This document shows positions 24,560 through 33,764 of a stretch of DNA of 35,112 bases, piece by piece (positions within the stretch are counted from its first letter, which is position 1; every line of letters begins with the position of its first letter). The notes under the pieces are model-generated. The model was not told the origin of the DNA. It saw only the letters and a list, made by a program, of their open reading frames with translations, and ran no database searches. A program made the translations under genes and the position numbers. This stretch comes from an uncultured Bacteroidales bacterium (GTDB lineage: Bacteria > Bacteroidota > Bacteroidia > Bacteroidales > UBA932): the NCBI GenBank assembly GCA_944326225.1, contig CALVDI010000022.1, forward strand, positions 1-35,112, read 5' to 3'.

Positions 24560-25528
24560 ATGAACATCTTAGTGACCGGCGGCGCCGGATTCATAGGTTC
24601 CAACCTCTGCGAGCATCTTCTGGAGGAAGGGCACACGGTGCGCTGCCTCGACAACTTCGCGACGGGACATATTGAGAACATCCTGCCGCTGTTTGAAAAA
24701 CACCCCGGACGTTTCCGTCTCCTGGTAGGAGACATCCGCAACATGGAGGACTGCCGGAAGGCGGTCGACGGCATGGAGTACGTCCTCCACGAGGCCGCCC
24801 TCGGCTCGGTGCCGCGCTCCATCAAGGACCCCATAACCACCAATGCCGTGAATATCGGCGGATTTCTCAACATGCTTGTCGCGGCGAGGGACGCTGGTGT
24901 CAGGCGTTTCGTCTTCGCCGCCAGCAGCTCCACATACGGTGACAGCAGGACCCTGCCCAAGGTGGAGGATGTCATCGGCAGGCCCCTCTCTCCCTATGCC
25001 ATAACCAAATACGTGGACGAGCTCTACGCGGATGTCTTCGCGCGCACCTACGGAACGGAGTACATCGGCCTGAGGTACTTCAACGTCTTCGGCCGCCGTC
25101 AGGACCCCAACGGGGCATACGCCGCCGTCATTCCGCTCTTTGTAAAGAAGTTCATGAGGCACGAGGCCCCGACCATCAACGGGGACGGCGAGTACAGCAG
25201 GGACTTCACCTATATCGATAACGTCATCCAGATGAACATGCTGGCCCTCAGGACGCAGAATCCAGATGCCGTGAACCAGATTTACAATACGGCCTACGGG
25301 GAGCGCACCACGCTCAACCAGCTCGTGGCGTACCTGAAGGAGTATCTCTCTGAGTACGACCCTGCAATAGCCGCTGTCGAGCCTGTCCACGGCCCAAACC
25401 GTGCCGGCGACATCCCCCATTCCCTCGCCGACGTGGACAAGGCCAAAAGGCTTTTGGGCTACGATCCTCAGTTCAGCATGAGGCAGGGGCTGAAGGAAGC
25501 CGTAAAGTGGTATTGGAACAATCTGTAA
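24560..25528 (+). CDS. tviC: UDP-N-acetylhexosamine(uronate) 4-epimerase, WbpP/TviC type
   Basis: This extended-SDR C4 epimerase has 322 aa. The NAD motif GGAGFIG is at residues 7-13, the substrate-region signature AALGSVPRSIKDP at 80-91, and YxxxK at Y146-K150 (SPYAITK). The SVPRS motif is typical of the WbpP/TviC branch that prefers N-acetylated substrates (UDP-GlcNAc/GalNAc or their uronates). ATG 24560 is chosen because it directly starts the Rossmann strand; an in-frame ATG at 24512 lies within the previous gene. The next gene is the matching 6-dehydrogenase, 21 bases on, the same pairing as in Vi antigen and P. aeruginosa O6 loci. Confidence 0.85.
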   Translation: MNILVTGGAGFIGSNLCEHLLEEGHTVRCLDNFATGHIENILPLFEKHPGRFRLLVGDIRNMEDCRKAVDGMEYVLHEAALGSVPRSIKDPITTNAVNIGGFLNMLVAARDAGVRRFVFAASSSTYGDSRTLPKVEDVIGRPLSPYAITKYVDELYADVFARTYGTEYIGLRYFNVFGRRQDPNGAYAAVIPLFVKKFMRHEAPTINGDGEYSRDFTYIDNVIQMNMLALRTQNPDAVNQIYNTAYGERTTLNQLVAYLKEYLSEYDPAIAAVEPVHGPNRAGDIPHSLADVDKAKRLLGYDPQFSMRQGLKEAVKWYWNNL

Positions 25529-25549
25529 AGTGAAAAAATCAAAATAACT

Positions 25550-26818
25550 ATGAAGGAAATTAAAATCTGTGTTATAGGCCTCGGATATGTGGGCCTTCCT
25601 CTTGCAAGGCTTTTTTCGACAAAGTACAAGACCGTAGGGTTCGACATGAACCCGGCGAGGGTGGCTGCCCTGATGGCAGGCCACGATGCCACCCTCGAAG
25701 TGTCCGATGAGCTGCTGCAGAGCGCAATACGCGACAACGGCTTTGTATGCACATCAGATTTGGAGGAGATACGCGGCTGCAATTTCTACGTGGTGGCCGT
25801 GCCCACTCCTGTGGATGAGAACAACAATCCGGACCTGACTCCCCTCTACGGGGCAAGCACCACTGTCGGCAAGGTCATATCCAAGGGCGACATCGTTGTC
25901 TATGAGTCCACGGTATATCCCGGAGTGACGGAGGATGAGTGCATCCCGGTCGTTGAAAAGGTATCTGGCTTGAAATACAATACAGATTTCTTCGCAGGCT
26001 ATAGCCCTGAAAGAATCAATCCTGGTGACAAACTGCACACTGTAGAAAAGATAAAGAAAGTCACCTCGGGCTCTACGCCTGAAATAGGCAGACTGGTCAA
26101 TGATGTCTACGGCTCAGTAATCGAGGCAGGCACGCATATGGCTCCGAGCATCAAAGTGGCCGAGGCGGCGAAGGTGATAGAAAACTCGCAGAGGGATATC
26201 AATATCGCATTCGTGAATGAGCTGTCGAAGATATTCAACAAGCTGGGCATAGACACGCAGGACGTGCTGGAGGCGGCCTCGACAAAGTGGAACTTCCTTC
26301 CGTTCAAGCCCGGACTTGTCGGAGGGCATTGTATAGGAGTCGATCCTTATTATCTTGCGCAGTGCGCCCAGAGACACGGCTACAATCCTGAGATAATCCT
26401 TGCGGGCCGCCGTATGAACGACGGCATGGGCGAGTATGTGGCGAACGAGACTATAAAGCTGATGCTGAAAAAGGGCATCCAGGTGCTCGGCTCGGACATC
26501 CTCATCCTCGGGTTCACATTCAAGGAGAACTGTCCCGACGTGCGCAACACGAAGGTCATCGACATCTACAAGGCATTAAAAGAGTACAATGTAAATGTAA
26601 CCGTATATGATCCGTGGGCCAATCCGGAGACGGTCAAGCATGAATACGGCATCCAGGTGACGAATGAGCTTCCCAATGGCAGGTTCGATACGGCAGTCCT
26701 CGCTGTCGCCCACAGGAAGTTCGAGGGCCTGGACGTACCGTCGCTGCTGAATGACAGGCATGTCATATTCGATGTCAAGGCCTTCCTCAACAGAAAAATC
26801 GTAGACGGAAGGCTTTAG
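25550..26818 (+). CDS. tviB: UDP-N-acetylhexosamine 6-dehydrogenase, TviB/WbpO type
   Basis: This NAD-dependent dehydrogenase of 422 aa makes a UDP-N-acetylhexosaminuronate. The Rossmann motif is [12 protein letters not shown] (8-19). Also seen are [23 protein letters not shown], the central [20 protein letters not shown], and the catalytic Cys261 in [14 protein letters not shown]. The [10 protein letters not shown] form and the ENSQRD helix are typical of TviB/WbpO. With the preceding epimerase the expected product is UDP-GalNAcA. It could also provide UDP-GlcNAcA for the divergent wlb enzymes, as no other dehydrogenase of this class is visible. Confidence 0.9.
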   Translation: MKEIKICVIGLGYVGLPLARLFSTKYKTVGFDMNPARVAALMAGHDATLEVSDELLQSAIRDNGFVCTSDLEEIRGCNFYVVAVPTPVDENNNPDLTPLYGASTTVGKVISKGDIVVYESTVYPGVTEDECIPVVEKVSGLKYNTDFFAGYSPERINPGDKLHTVEKIKKVTSGSTPEIGRLVNDVYGSVIEAGTHMAPSIKVAEAAKVIENSQRDINIAFVNELSKIFNKLGIDTQDVLEAASTKWNFLPFKPGLVGGHCIGVDPYYLAQCAQRHGYNPEIILAGRRMNDGMGEYVANETIKLMLKKGIQVLGSDILILGFTFKENCPDVRNTKVIDIYKALKEYNVNVTVYDPWANPETVKHEYGIQVTNELPNGRFDTAVLAVAHRKFEGLDVPSLLNDRHVIFDVKAFLNRKIVDGRL

Positions 26819-26837
26819 CTTAAACATTAAGTTGATT

Positions 26838-27848
26838 ATGAAAGCAACATTTACATCCTTCAATCTCGGATTAATAAGCAAATATAAAGTAGAACTGATG
26901 GGGCTGAGTATAATTCTCATTGTACTTGGCCACGCAAGAGCAAGTGGAGTCGTTTATCCATTTTTTATAGATAAGCTAATAATCGCATCATTAGGGACAA
27001 TCTGTTTTTTCTTATTGTCCGGAATGGGAATGTATTATTCACTTTCTAAACTCAGTTCATTTAAAAAAGAATTATTGCATTGGTATAAGAGGCGTTATAC
27101 TAGATTACTTGTCCCATATTTAATATTGAGCATACCTGTATATGCAATTACTATTGCATATAATGGAGGTTCTTTCATTGATTTTATTCTGAGAATTACC
27201 ACTATTAGTTTTTGGTATCCTCCGCATGAAGGAATGTGGTTTATAGCCATGATCATTCCTTTATATTTACTTTCTCCAATTGTGTTTTGGTTAACAAAAA
27301 AGTTGAAACATCAATGGAGTCAATTTGTTTTGTACGTAGCAATACTTATTGTAATGATAATGATTGGTAAGTATTCAAGTCTTGACGATGGATATTTTTA
27401 CAAAGCAATATTCTTTTTCATAGGGATGTGGATAGCACCTTGTATCAAGGACGGCAAACGGATTAATTGGCCGATAGTAATTCTCCTAACATTACCTTTT
27501 TTCGTTATAGCCCGTTATATTCCAATTCTCAAGGAGATTCCAAGAGTAATATTTTTGTTTCCTACATTTTTGTTTGTTACTTGTGCCGGATATGAATATT
27601 TATCCCACCGTTACAACAAGAATATTGTGTCAAGATTAAGCGATTTTATTGGAAGAATCTCGTTGGAAATGTATTTGGCACACGTCTATTTCGCCGGTCT
27701 ATTGTTGCAATTCCAAGTGTCTCTTTTCCCGGAATTTCCATTGCTTTCTGCATACATCCAATATACTGTTGTCGTGGCACTGTCCCTTTTGTGCTCCATC
27801 TATGTCAATAGACTGAGTAAAAGGATAATGAAAAGTTTAAATGTGTAG
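26838..27848 (+). CDS. Acyltransferase family 3 membrane protein
   Basis: This 336-aa polytopic membrane protein has about 10 predicted helices. The first helix carries MGLSIILIVLGHAR, with the His that is catalytic in the acyltransferase-3 family (OafA/WecH type). RRYTRLLVPYLI and the pattern FWYPPHEGMWFIAMIIPLYLLSP also match this family. It probably O-acetylates a sugar of the repeat unit at the inner membrane. ATG 26838 is chosen over an upstream TTG. It is AT-rich and starts a run of AT-rich genes. Confidence 0.82.
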   Translation: MKATFTSFNLGLISKYKVELMGLSIILIVLGHARASGVVYPFFIDKLIIASLGTICFFLLSGMGMYYSLSKLSSFKKELLHWYKRRYTRLLVPYLILSIPVYAITIAYNGGSFIDFILRITTISFWYPPHEGMWFIAMIIPLYLLSPIVFWLTKKLKHQWSQFVLYVAILIVMIMIGKYSSLDDGYFYKAIFFFIGMWIAPCIKDGKRINWPIVILLTLPFFVIARYIPILKEIPRVIFLFPTFLFVTCAGYEYLSHRYNKNIVSRLSDFIGRISLEMYLAHVYFAGLLLQFQVSLFPEFPLLSAYIQYTVVVALSLLCSIYVNRLSKRIMKSLNV

Positions 27849-27865
27849 TATATAATTAAGGTCCA

Positions 27866-29155
27866 ATGATAAAATCATCAAATGTACATATATTATTGGC
27901 ATTATTTGCTCTGATGGTTTTATATACCAATGGTGGAAATATTGGAATGCTTATAGCTGCGCCTCATGCTATATATATTACTTTAAAAAGGGATATCACT
28001 TTACTACCAGCAATACTGATTCATTGCGCCGCCGGCAATAGTGTCAGTATATTGATTTTTTTGATTTTTATGTACTTCTCATTCTCAAACTATAAACAGT
28101 ATCCAAAAAATATATCGTATATCCTTTTGTGCCTGGCCGCATTATTACCAATAATGGCACATCTTGTGTATCAAAAAATTTTCATAGACGGCATGCATGT
28201 TCCTATAGCTATGATGGATATTCAATATTATTTAGCATTTTTTGCTTTTTTTTATATATTCTCCATCAAATCTAATACTGAAAAAAGGATTGACACTGCA
28301 AAGAAAAGTATACTCGTAATACTGACGTTATGCATTATTCAGCCTTTTCTGAATGAGAGTTTTTTCAGGATATCACAAGCAGGATACTTTTTATCTTTAT
28401 CGATATTTGCAGCGTTTTTCTGTAAGAAGATTAGATTCAACGTATTGATTGTATTATCCATAATCAGTATATCTATATTTTTAATAAATAGGAACGTCTC
28501 TGAGTTTACAATTTTGTTTACCGCTTGCTATTCATTCTTAATCACTTACTTATATTTCAAAAATCACCGGAGGACATTGACAATTGTTACAGGATATATT
28601 CCTTTCATAGTCATCCTTGTCTTATACGTTATTGCCATACATAGTTATTTGGATATAGAGAATCTCAAATTTGACGAAACAGCTTCGTTTATAGACCGTT
28701 TAAAGTATAAATTTTTTGCAGACAGGGCTCCTTATTGGACGGCGGCCATTAAACAAATTGCGGAGTATAAACATCTATTTCCAATACACGACATGCCTGA
28801 TATGACGGCAACTCTCACAAGCGGACAAGAGACAGAATTCTCATTTGGAGCTCATACAACATTTCTGGCTCTGGTAAGAAATTTTGGCATCATTCCCGGA
28901 GTGGTACTTTGCCTGTCATATATAGTATGCACAACTTTATCCGGCATGGTATTCAAAATGCAGTCACTGAATCCCTATCAGGTCATTGTCTATGCCACGG
29001 CTATATCGTCATTAATTATAATTTGCCTGACAGGTACATACACAATGATGTTGTTGTTTGCTGTATTCTCCTTTGGGATATCTGGAATGGCATATAGTGA
29101 ATACTCTTCATCAACAACTGTAAATTATGACAACATAACAAACAATACAAAATGA
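27866..29155 (+). CDS. wzy: Putative O-antigen/capsule polymerase (Wzy)
   Basis: This 429-aa protein has about 11 hydrophobic helices and one large soluble loop (about residues 255-325) containing SFGAHTTFLALVRNFG. A loop with a conserved His before TFL is common in Wzy polymerases. Wzy sequences diverge strongly, so the call rests on topology, loop motif and location: it is the only such protein in a locus with a Wzx flippase. It would link repeat units at the periplasmic face. It is very AT-rich (about 20% GC in one sampled line). Confidence 0.72.
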   Translation: MIKSSNVHILLALFALMVLYTNGGNIGMLIAAPHAIYITLKRDITLLPAILIHCAAGNSVSILIFLIFMYFSFSNYKQYPKNISYILLCLAALLPIMAHLVYQKIFIDGMHVPIAMMDIQYYLAFFAFFYIFSIKSNTEKRIDTAKKSILVILTLCIIQPFLNESFFRISQAGYFLSLSIFAAFFCKKIRFNVLIVLSIISISIFLINRNVSEFTILFTACYSFLITYLYFKNHRRTLTIVTGYIPFIVILVLYVIAIHSYLDIENLKFDETASFIDRLKYKFFADRAPYWTAAIKQIAEYKHLFPIHDMPDMTATLTSGQETEFSFGAHTTFLALVRNFGIIPGVVLCLSYIVCTTLSGMVFKMQSLNPYQVIVYATAISSLIIICLTGTYTMMLLFAVFSFGISGMAYSEYSSSTTVNYDNITNNTK

Positions 29156-29162
29156 CAAATAT

Positions 29163-29328
29163 ATGATAAGCGGACTACAGTACACTAAAATTAATGGCGG
29201 CGTGGAGAATGGTGCCAATGTGACAGAAGGCTTTATACTATAGACAACATCATGATTGCGATTTCATCTGCACAAATTGTCTCTGACACAAAGGGCGTGT
29301 TAATGTGCCTGGTTTGACATTGTCATAA
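29163..29328 (+). pseudogene. Decayed remnant of a glycosyltransferase N-terminus
   Basis: The gap between wzy and the ATP-grasp gene reads, from ATG 29163, MISGLQYTKINGGVEN and then stops at 29241-29243. In the +1 frame, YRQHHDCDFICTNCL follows at 29239-29283, and after a stop HKGRVNVPGLTLS at 29287-29325. The order LQYTKINGGVEN, then YR..D.DFI, then GRV..VPGL mirrors the start of family 4 glycosyltransferases, which commonly read like GGVENFLMNYYR followed by FDF. The pieces lie in different frames with stops, so the gene is broken and most of it is gone. The rest of the gap to 29413 holds no gene I can see. Confidence 0.42.
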
Positions 29329-29413
29329 CTTCAGTTTCGGGACAGTCCAAGAATATGGAGCTGATTAAAATCGCTGAAAAAAGGAATAGAACATCAGTTA
29401 AAAATTTTTCTGT

Positions 29414-30427
29414 ATGAAGATAGCCATATATCATAGACCAGGTTCATTTTCAGACGGGTGGATTAGGTATTGTAATGACAATGGTATTGATTATAAAATA
29501 GTAAATGCGTATGAATCCGATATAATAGAGCAGGTAGCGGATTGCGATGCTTTCATGTGGCATCATCATCACGGAAATTATATAGATGTACTGTTTGCAA
29601 AACAACTATTATACTCTTTGCAAAGAGTTGGAAAGAAAGTGTTCCCGGATTTCAATACAGGGTGGCATTTCGATGATAAGGTCGGGCAAAAATATCTATT
29701 AGAAGCAGTTGGTGCACCTATAGTCCCTTCTTATGTCTTTTATACTGAAAAAGACGCTTTGAATTGGATAGAAAATACATCTTTCCCAAAAGTATTCAAA
29801 TTGCGCGGTGGAGCAGGATCTTCGAATGTTAAATTAGTAAAGACTAAAAACTATGCGAAAAAAATTGTAAAAAAGGCATTCGGTAAAGGTTTTCCGCAAT
29901 TTGGAAGAACAGATTACTTGAAAGAAAGATATAAGAAATGGAAAAACGGGAAAGATTCGTTTTTGGGTGTATGTAAAGGTTTTTACAGATTATTCTTTCC
30001 TCCTGAATATTCTAAGATGCATGGTCGAGAAAAGGGATATGTTTACTTTCAAGAATTTATTAAGGACAATAAATTCGATATAAGGGTAGTTGTAATAGGA
30101 AACAATAAGGCCTTTGGATTAAAGCGAATGGTAAGAAAGAACGATTTCAGAGCATCTGGAAGCGGGGATATTATATATGATAAATCCGGAATAGATGAGA
30201 GATGTGTAAGAGTATCGTTTGATATTGCTAAAAAACTTGAAACACAGTCATTGGCTTTAGACTTTATTTTTGATGAAGGCAACAATCCATTAATAGTGGA
30301 AATAAGTTACGGATATTCAATAAAGGCATACTATAAATGTGAAGGTTATTGGACGGATGATATGATATGGCATGAAGGAAATGGCTTTGATATAGAAGGA
30401 TGGATGGTGGAAAACATTATCAAATAA
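29414..30427 (+). CDS. ATP-grasp family ligase-like protein
   Basis: This 337-aa soluble protein has the ATP-grasp layout: an N-terminal preATP-grasp domain (MKIAIYHRPGSFSDGWIRYC), the ATP-binding segment FPKVFKLRGGAGSSNVKLVK (about 116-135), YFQEFIKDNKFDIRVVVIGN, and the metal-binding end ALDFIFDEGNNPLIVEISYGYS. The usual final E-x-N is E-x-S here. ATP-grasp enzymes join a carboxylate to an amine or thiol through an acyl phosphate. In this locus, with several uronic acids predicted, it could couple an amino acid or amine to a uronate carboxyl; this is inference. It is AT-rich. Confidence 0.75.
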   Translation: MKIAIYHRPGSFSDGWIRYCNDNGIDYKIVNAYESDIIEQVADCDAFMWHHHHGNYIDVLFAKQLLYSLQRVGKKVFPDFNTGWHFDDKVGQKYLLEAVGAPIVPSYVFYTEKDALNWIENTSFPKVFKLRGGAGSSNVKLVKTKNYAKKIVKKAFGKGFPQFGRTDYLKERYKKWKNGKDSFLGVCKGFYRLFFPPEYSKMHGREKGYVYFQEFIKDNKFDIRVVVIGNNKAFGLKRMVRKNDFRASGSGDIIYDKSGIDERCVRVSFDIAKKLETQSLALDFIFDEGNNPLIVEISYGYSIKAYYKCEGYWTDDMIWHEGNGFDIEGWMVENIIK

Positions 30428-30454
30428 TCACGGCTATTTATAATACAGACAGAA

Positions 30455-31183
30455 ATGACAGATAAAGATTTAATACAGTTAATAAAATACATAATAAAAC
30501 CTTGTAGGATTGTAGATACTTACTATTATCTGAAAGAGTATAAAAAATGGAGATTCAACAATTCAAGGATTGGCATCCGGTCATACACCCATGGATCAAG
30601 TTTAGGAGATACATGCGTAATAGGTTGTGATAACAACATTATTAATTCAAAAATAGGCCGTCATTCAAATATTAAGTCGCATTGCAACATTTATAATACA
30701 ACTGTCGGGAAGTTTTGCGTATTCGCTCAGAATGTGACAGTTGGCACAGGTAGGCATCCCGTGCATTTTACGTCCACCAATTTCCTTTTTTACTCCAACA
30801 CAAAGAGCTTCAAGACGTTTGCTGACGGGGAGTATTTCCATGATGAGCATGACGTAATAAACATTGGTCATGATGTTTGGTTCGGCGCCAACAGCTCGGT
30901 AGTAGGAAATGTCAACATCGGTTCAGGAGCCGTGATAGCTTATGGTGCTGTTGTTACTAAGGACGTGCCGCCCTATGCTGTCGTGGGAGGTGTTCCCGCG
31001 AGAATTATAAAAATGCGTTTCTCTGATGACATAATAAAGCGGTTGTTGGAAATAAAGTGGTGGAATCTTTCCGATGCATTCTTTGAGAAGCATTTCAAAT
31101 TGATGCATGACCCGATTGCGTTAATCAGTTTCTACGACCATAACAAGAGTTACGTTGAAAAATTCAGGATATCAAATGATTAG
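30455..31183 (+). CDS. CatB-like O-acetyltransferase (left-handed beta-helix)
   Basis: This 242-aa protein has hexapeptide repeats (SLGDTCVIGCDNNIINSKIG, TVGKFCVFAQNVTVGTGRHP, HDVWFGANSSVVGNVNIGSG, AVIAYGAVVTKDVPPYAVVG). The His in GTGRHPVHFTS and the GGVPARIIKMRFSDDIIKRLLEIKWW ending are typical of CatB-related O-acetyltransferases in polysaccharide loci. It probably acetylates a sugar hydroxyl using acetyl-CoA. Its stop overlaps the start of the flippase gene by 8 nt, which supports one operon. Confidence 0.8.
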   Translation: MTDKDLIQLIKYIIKPCRIVDTYYYLKEYKKWRFNNSRIGIRSYTHGSSLGDTCVIGCDNNIINSKIGRHSNIKSHCNIYNTTVGKFCVFAQNVTVGTGRHPVHFTSTNFLFYSNTKSFKTFADGEYFHDEHDVINIGHDVWFGANSSVVGNVNIGSGAVIAYGAVVTKDVPPYAVVGGVPARIIKMRFSDDIIKRLLEIKWWNLSDAFFEKHFKLMHDPIALISFYDHNKSYVEKFRISND

Positions 31184-32531
31184 GCAATTAAAAGAGAAGT
31201 TTCTTGCAAATGATGCCAGAGGTAAAAAGGTACAAAAAAATATTATAGTAATAATAATACTGCAAGGAATAAGCGTTCTTACAAGCTTTCTCTTAGTTCC
31301 TTTGACTATAGACTATGTCTCGGCTTCTGAGTACGGGATATGGCTTACTATATCCTCCATAGTCGGGTGGTTTTCTTTGGTGGATATAGGAATGGGTAGC
31401 GGATTGAAAAATAAACTGACAGAAGCATTAGCACAAAACGATATTATTCTGGCGAAAAAATATGTAAGTACCACATATATTTCACTAGGTATATTCGTAA
31501 CCTTAATTTTTTCGATTTTACTTGCTGTGACGTGCTTTATAGACTGGGCTGTAATACTCAATCAAGCGGATTCAATGAAGTCTATGTTGACGGAGACAAT
31601 GTTTATTGTTGTCGCTTTCTTCGCAATGAGAATGATTGTTTCATTGATAAGCATGATTCTCACAGCACATATGCTTCCTGCCGCATCAACAGCAATCAAT
31701 ACCGCTTCCAATTTATTGACTCTTATTGTTATCCTCATACTAACAGAACTGATACCTGGAGACCTACGAGTATTGGCATTAGTCCTTAGTGGTATTCCAG
31801 TGCTGATATACATACTTGTAACTATAATACTATTCAGTAAAAAATATAAAAAGATATCTCCTTCTTGGAAATATTTTGACAAAAGAGAGATGAAATCATT
31901 ACTGAATCTAGGAGTTGGTTTCTTTTTTATTAAGATCAGTATGATATTACTCTTTCAGACAAGTAATATAATAATAATCCACTGGTTTACAAATGAGGAT
32001 GTCGTTGTCTACAATGTTGCTTATAAGTTGTTTTCAGTAGCATTTATCATGTTTGATATGTTGGTACAGCCTTATTGGACAGCATTTACAGATGCATGGG
32101 TGAAAAAAGACAATGAATGGATACAAGACTCTATTGCAAAATTATTGAGAATCTGGAAGGTAATATCTTTGTGCTGTATAATAGTATTGCTTTTGTCTCC
32201 TATAATTTACAAAATATGGATTGGTGATTCTGTTCATATTCCATTTATTCTTTCAGCCGTAATGTGTCTGTACTTTATATGTAGATGCTACGGAGGTACT
32301 TACAATATGTTTATTAATGGAACAGGTAAAATTAGGATACAGTCAATAACGTTGGCAATTATGACTTTACTGTATTTCCCGTTAGCATACTTCTTGGCCA
32401 AAATACTGAATATCGGACTTATCGCCATACCACTGTCATTAATAGCAACTGATATATATTCCCTTTTTATAGCCAGAATACATTATAAACGCTTATTGAG
32501 CAATAGTGCGACAGGTTTGTGGAATAAATAA
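31176..32531 (+). CDS. wzx: Oligosaccharide repeat-unit flippase (Wzx-like)
   Basis: This 451-aa membrane protein has about 12-14 helices of the MOP superfamily. The N-terminus has LQGISVLTSFLLVPLTIDYVSASEYGIWLTISSIVGWFSLVDIGMGSGLKNKLTEAL, shown here as its key parts LLVPLTIDYV, EYGIWL and DIGMGSGLKNKL, the usual signature of polysaccharide flippases. It would move undecaprenyl-linked repeat units to the periplasmic face for the Wzy-like protein. ATG 31176 is chosen; an upstream in-frame TTG (31155) lies deeper in the previous gene. It is AT-rich. Confidence 0.88.
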   Translation: MIRQLKEKFLANDARGKKVQKNIIVIIILQGISVLTSFLLVPLTIDYVSASEYGIWLTISSIVGWFSLVDIGMGSGLKNKLTEALAQNDIILAKKYVSTTYISLGIFVTLIFSILLAVTCFIDWAVILNQADSMKSMLTETMFIVVAFFAMRMIVSLISMILTAHMLPAASTAINTASNLLTLIVILILTELIPGDLRVLALVLSGIPVLIYILVTIILFSKKYKKISPSWKYFDKREMKSLLNLGVGFFFIKISMILLFQTSNIIIIHWFTNEDVVVYNVAYKLFSVAFIMFDMLVQPYWTAFTDAWVKKDNEWIQDSIAKLLRIWKVISLCCIIVLLLSPIIYKIWIGDSVHIPFILSAVMCLYFICRCYGGTYNMFINGTGKIRIQSITLAIMTLLYFPLAYFLAKILNIGLIAIPLSLIATDIYSLFIARIHYKRLLSNSATGLWNK

Positions 32532-32540
32532 TTATATGCC

Positions 32541-33764
32541 ATGAGAATATTGTTAATAAGGAAGCTCAATCCTTTTTTTGATGCCTCTGCGAGTGGCAAC
32601 AGATATGCGTCTCTTATAAGCGGCTTAGTAATGCTTGGCGCAGAAGTTTCAATTCTTGTAACAGGAGGATACAATACTTCTGTCGAGAGAAAGCTCTTAA
32701 CGAAAGAAACAAGTTATGATGGAGTAAAAATCAGGTATCTGATTTCTACCAGCAATCATTCAATATGGTGGCGTAGATTCAATAAATATGTTTTAGACAA
32801 ATATTGCAGGAAGTTTATTAAAAATAAAATAAAGAAGCATATTCTATCATATAAAGGCGATTACATTTGGATTACAAATGAATTGCTGATTCTATCATCA
32901 TTTGCTGAAGTTTACAGTCGGTTACAGTGCAAGTCACTCATGGAGATAAATGAGTTTCACGACATCTATAAACTGGATGGTAAAGTAACTAACAGATTGC
33001 AACAGAAACATGCGGAAGATTTGGAAAAGGCATTTCTTGAGTCTGTCAAACATATTGACTGCTTTGCGATAATGACGAACACCCTTCTGGAGTATTACAA
33101 GAGTTTATTCAAGCCGGATGCTGTCTTCATTCACTTGCCTATGACGGTAGACATGTCAAGGTTCAACATCGTAAAATCGACTGATACAGATGAAAAATAT
33201 GTCGCTTTTGCCGGCTCATCTGACAATCTTAAAGACGGACTGAACATATTAATTGAAAGCTTTGGAAAGATTCATACAAGATATCCTGAATATAAGCTCA
33301 AAATAGCAGGATTTTACCATCGTGATGTAGAAAAACAAAAACAGATAATAACGCGATACAAGATTCAGGATAAAGTTCAATATATTGGTGTACTGACCAG
33401 AGAGCAGATTCCACAATTCTTGATAAACGCATCTATTTTAGCACTTGCACGTCCAGATTCACATCAAGCACAAGGTGGATTCCCCACGAAACTCGGAGAA
33501 TATTTAGCGACTAAAAATCCAGTATGCGTAACGACAACAGGCGAAATAGGCAATTATCTTACTGATAATGAATCAGCCTTTTTGGCAATTCCAGGTAGTG
33601 TCGATTCATTCACCGATGCTTTAGACAGGGCTATGAGGGACAATGATAATGCAAGAAAAGTTGGATTTGCGGGTTATGAAGTCGCAAAAAAGAATTTTGA
33701 TAAGGAAGTGCAGTCAAGAAGGCTGTATGATTTTCTCTTTGATAATTTAAAGAATAATAAATGA
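32541..33764 (+). CDS. Family 4 (GT-B) glycosyltransferase
   Basis: This 407-aa cytosolic glycosyltransferase has a GT-B fold. The N-domain opens with RILLIRKLNPFFDASASGNR, the C-domain begins near YVAFAGSSDNLKDGLNILIESF (about 222-245), and the nucleotide-sugar site includes HQAQGGFPTKLGEYLATKNP with the conserved Glu (about residue 326). The donor and acceptor cannot be read from sequence. It is the only intact glycosyltransferase in the window, so more must lie to the right. Its stop overlaps the capE start in an ATGA arrangement. Confidence 0.85.
   Translation: MRILLIRKLNPFFDASASGNRYASLISGLVMLGAEVSILVTGGYNTSVERKLLTKETSYDGVKIRYLISTSNHSIWWRRFNKYVLDKYCRKFIKNKIKKHILSYKGDYIWITNELLILSSFAEVYSRLQCKSLMEINEFHDIYKLDGKVTNRLQQKHAEDLEKAFLESVKHIDCFAIMTNTLLEYYKSLFKPDAVFIHLPMTVDMSRFNIVKSTDTDEKYVAFAGSSDNLKDGLNILIESFGKIHTRYPEYKLKIAGFYHRDVEKQKQIITRYKIQDKVQYIGVLTREQIPQFLINASILALARPDSHQAQGGFPTKLGEYLATKNPVCVTTTGEIGNYLTDNESAFLAIPGSVDSFTDALDRAMRDNDNARKVGFAGYEVAKKNFDKEVQSRRLYDFLFDNLKNNK

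Noticed and set aside
24569-25684. A 371-codon minus-strand open frame opposite tviC
   Set aside because: Shadow frame of a well-supported epimerase; no motif.
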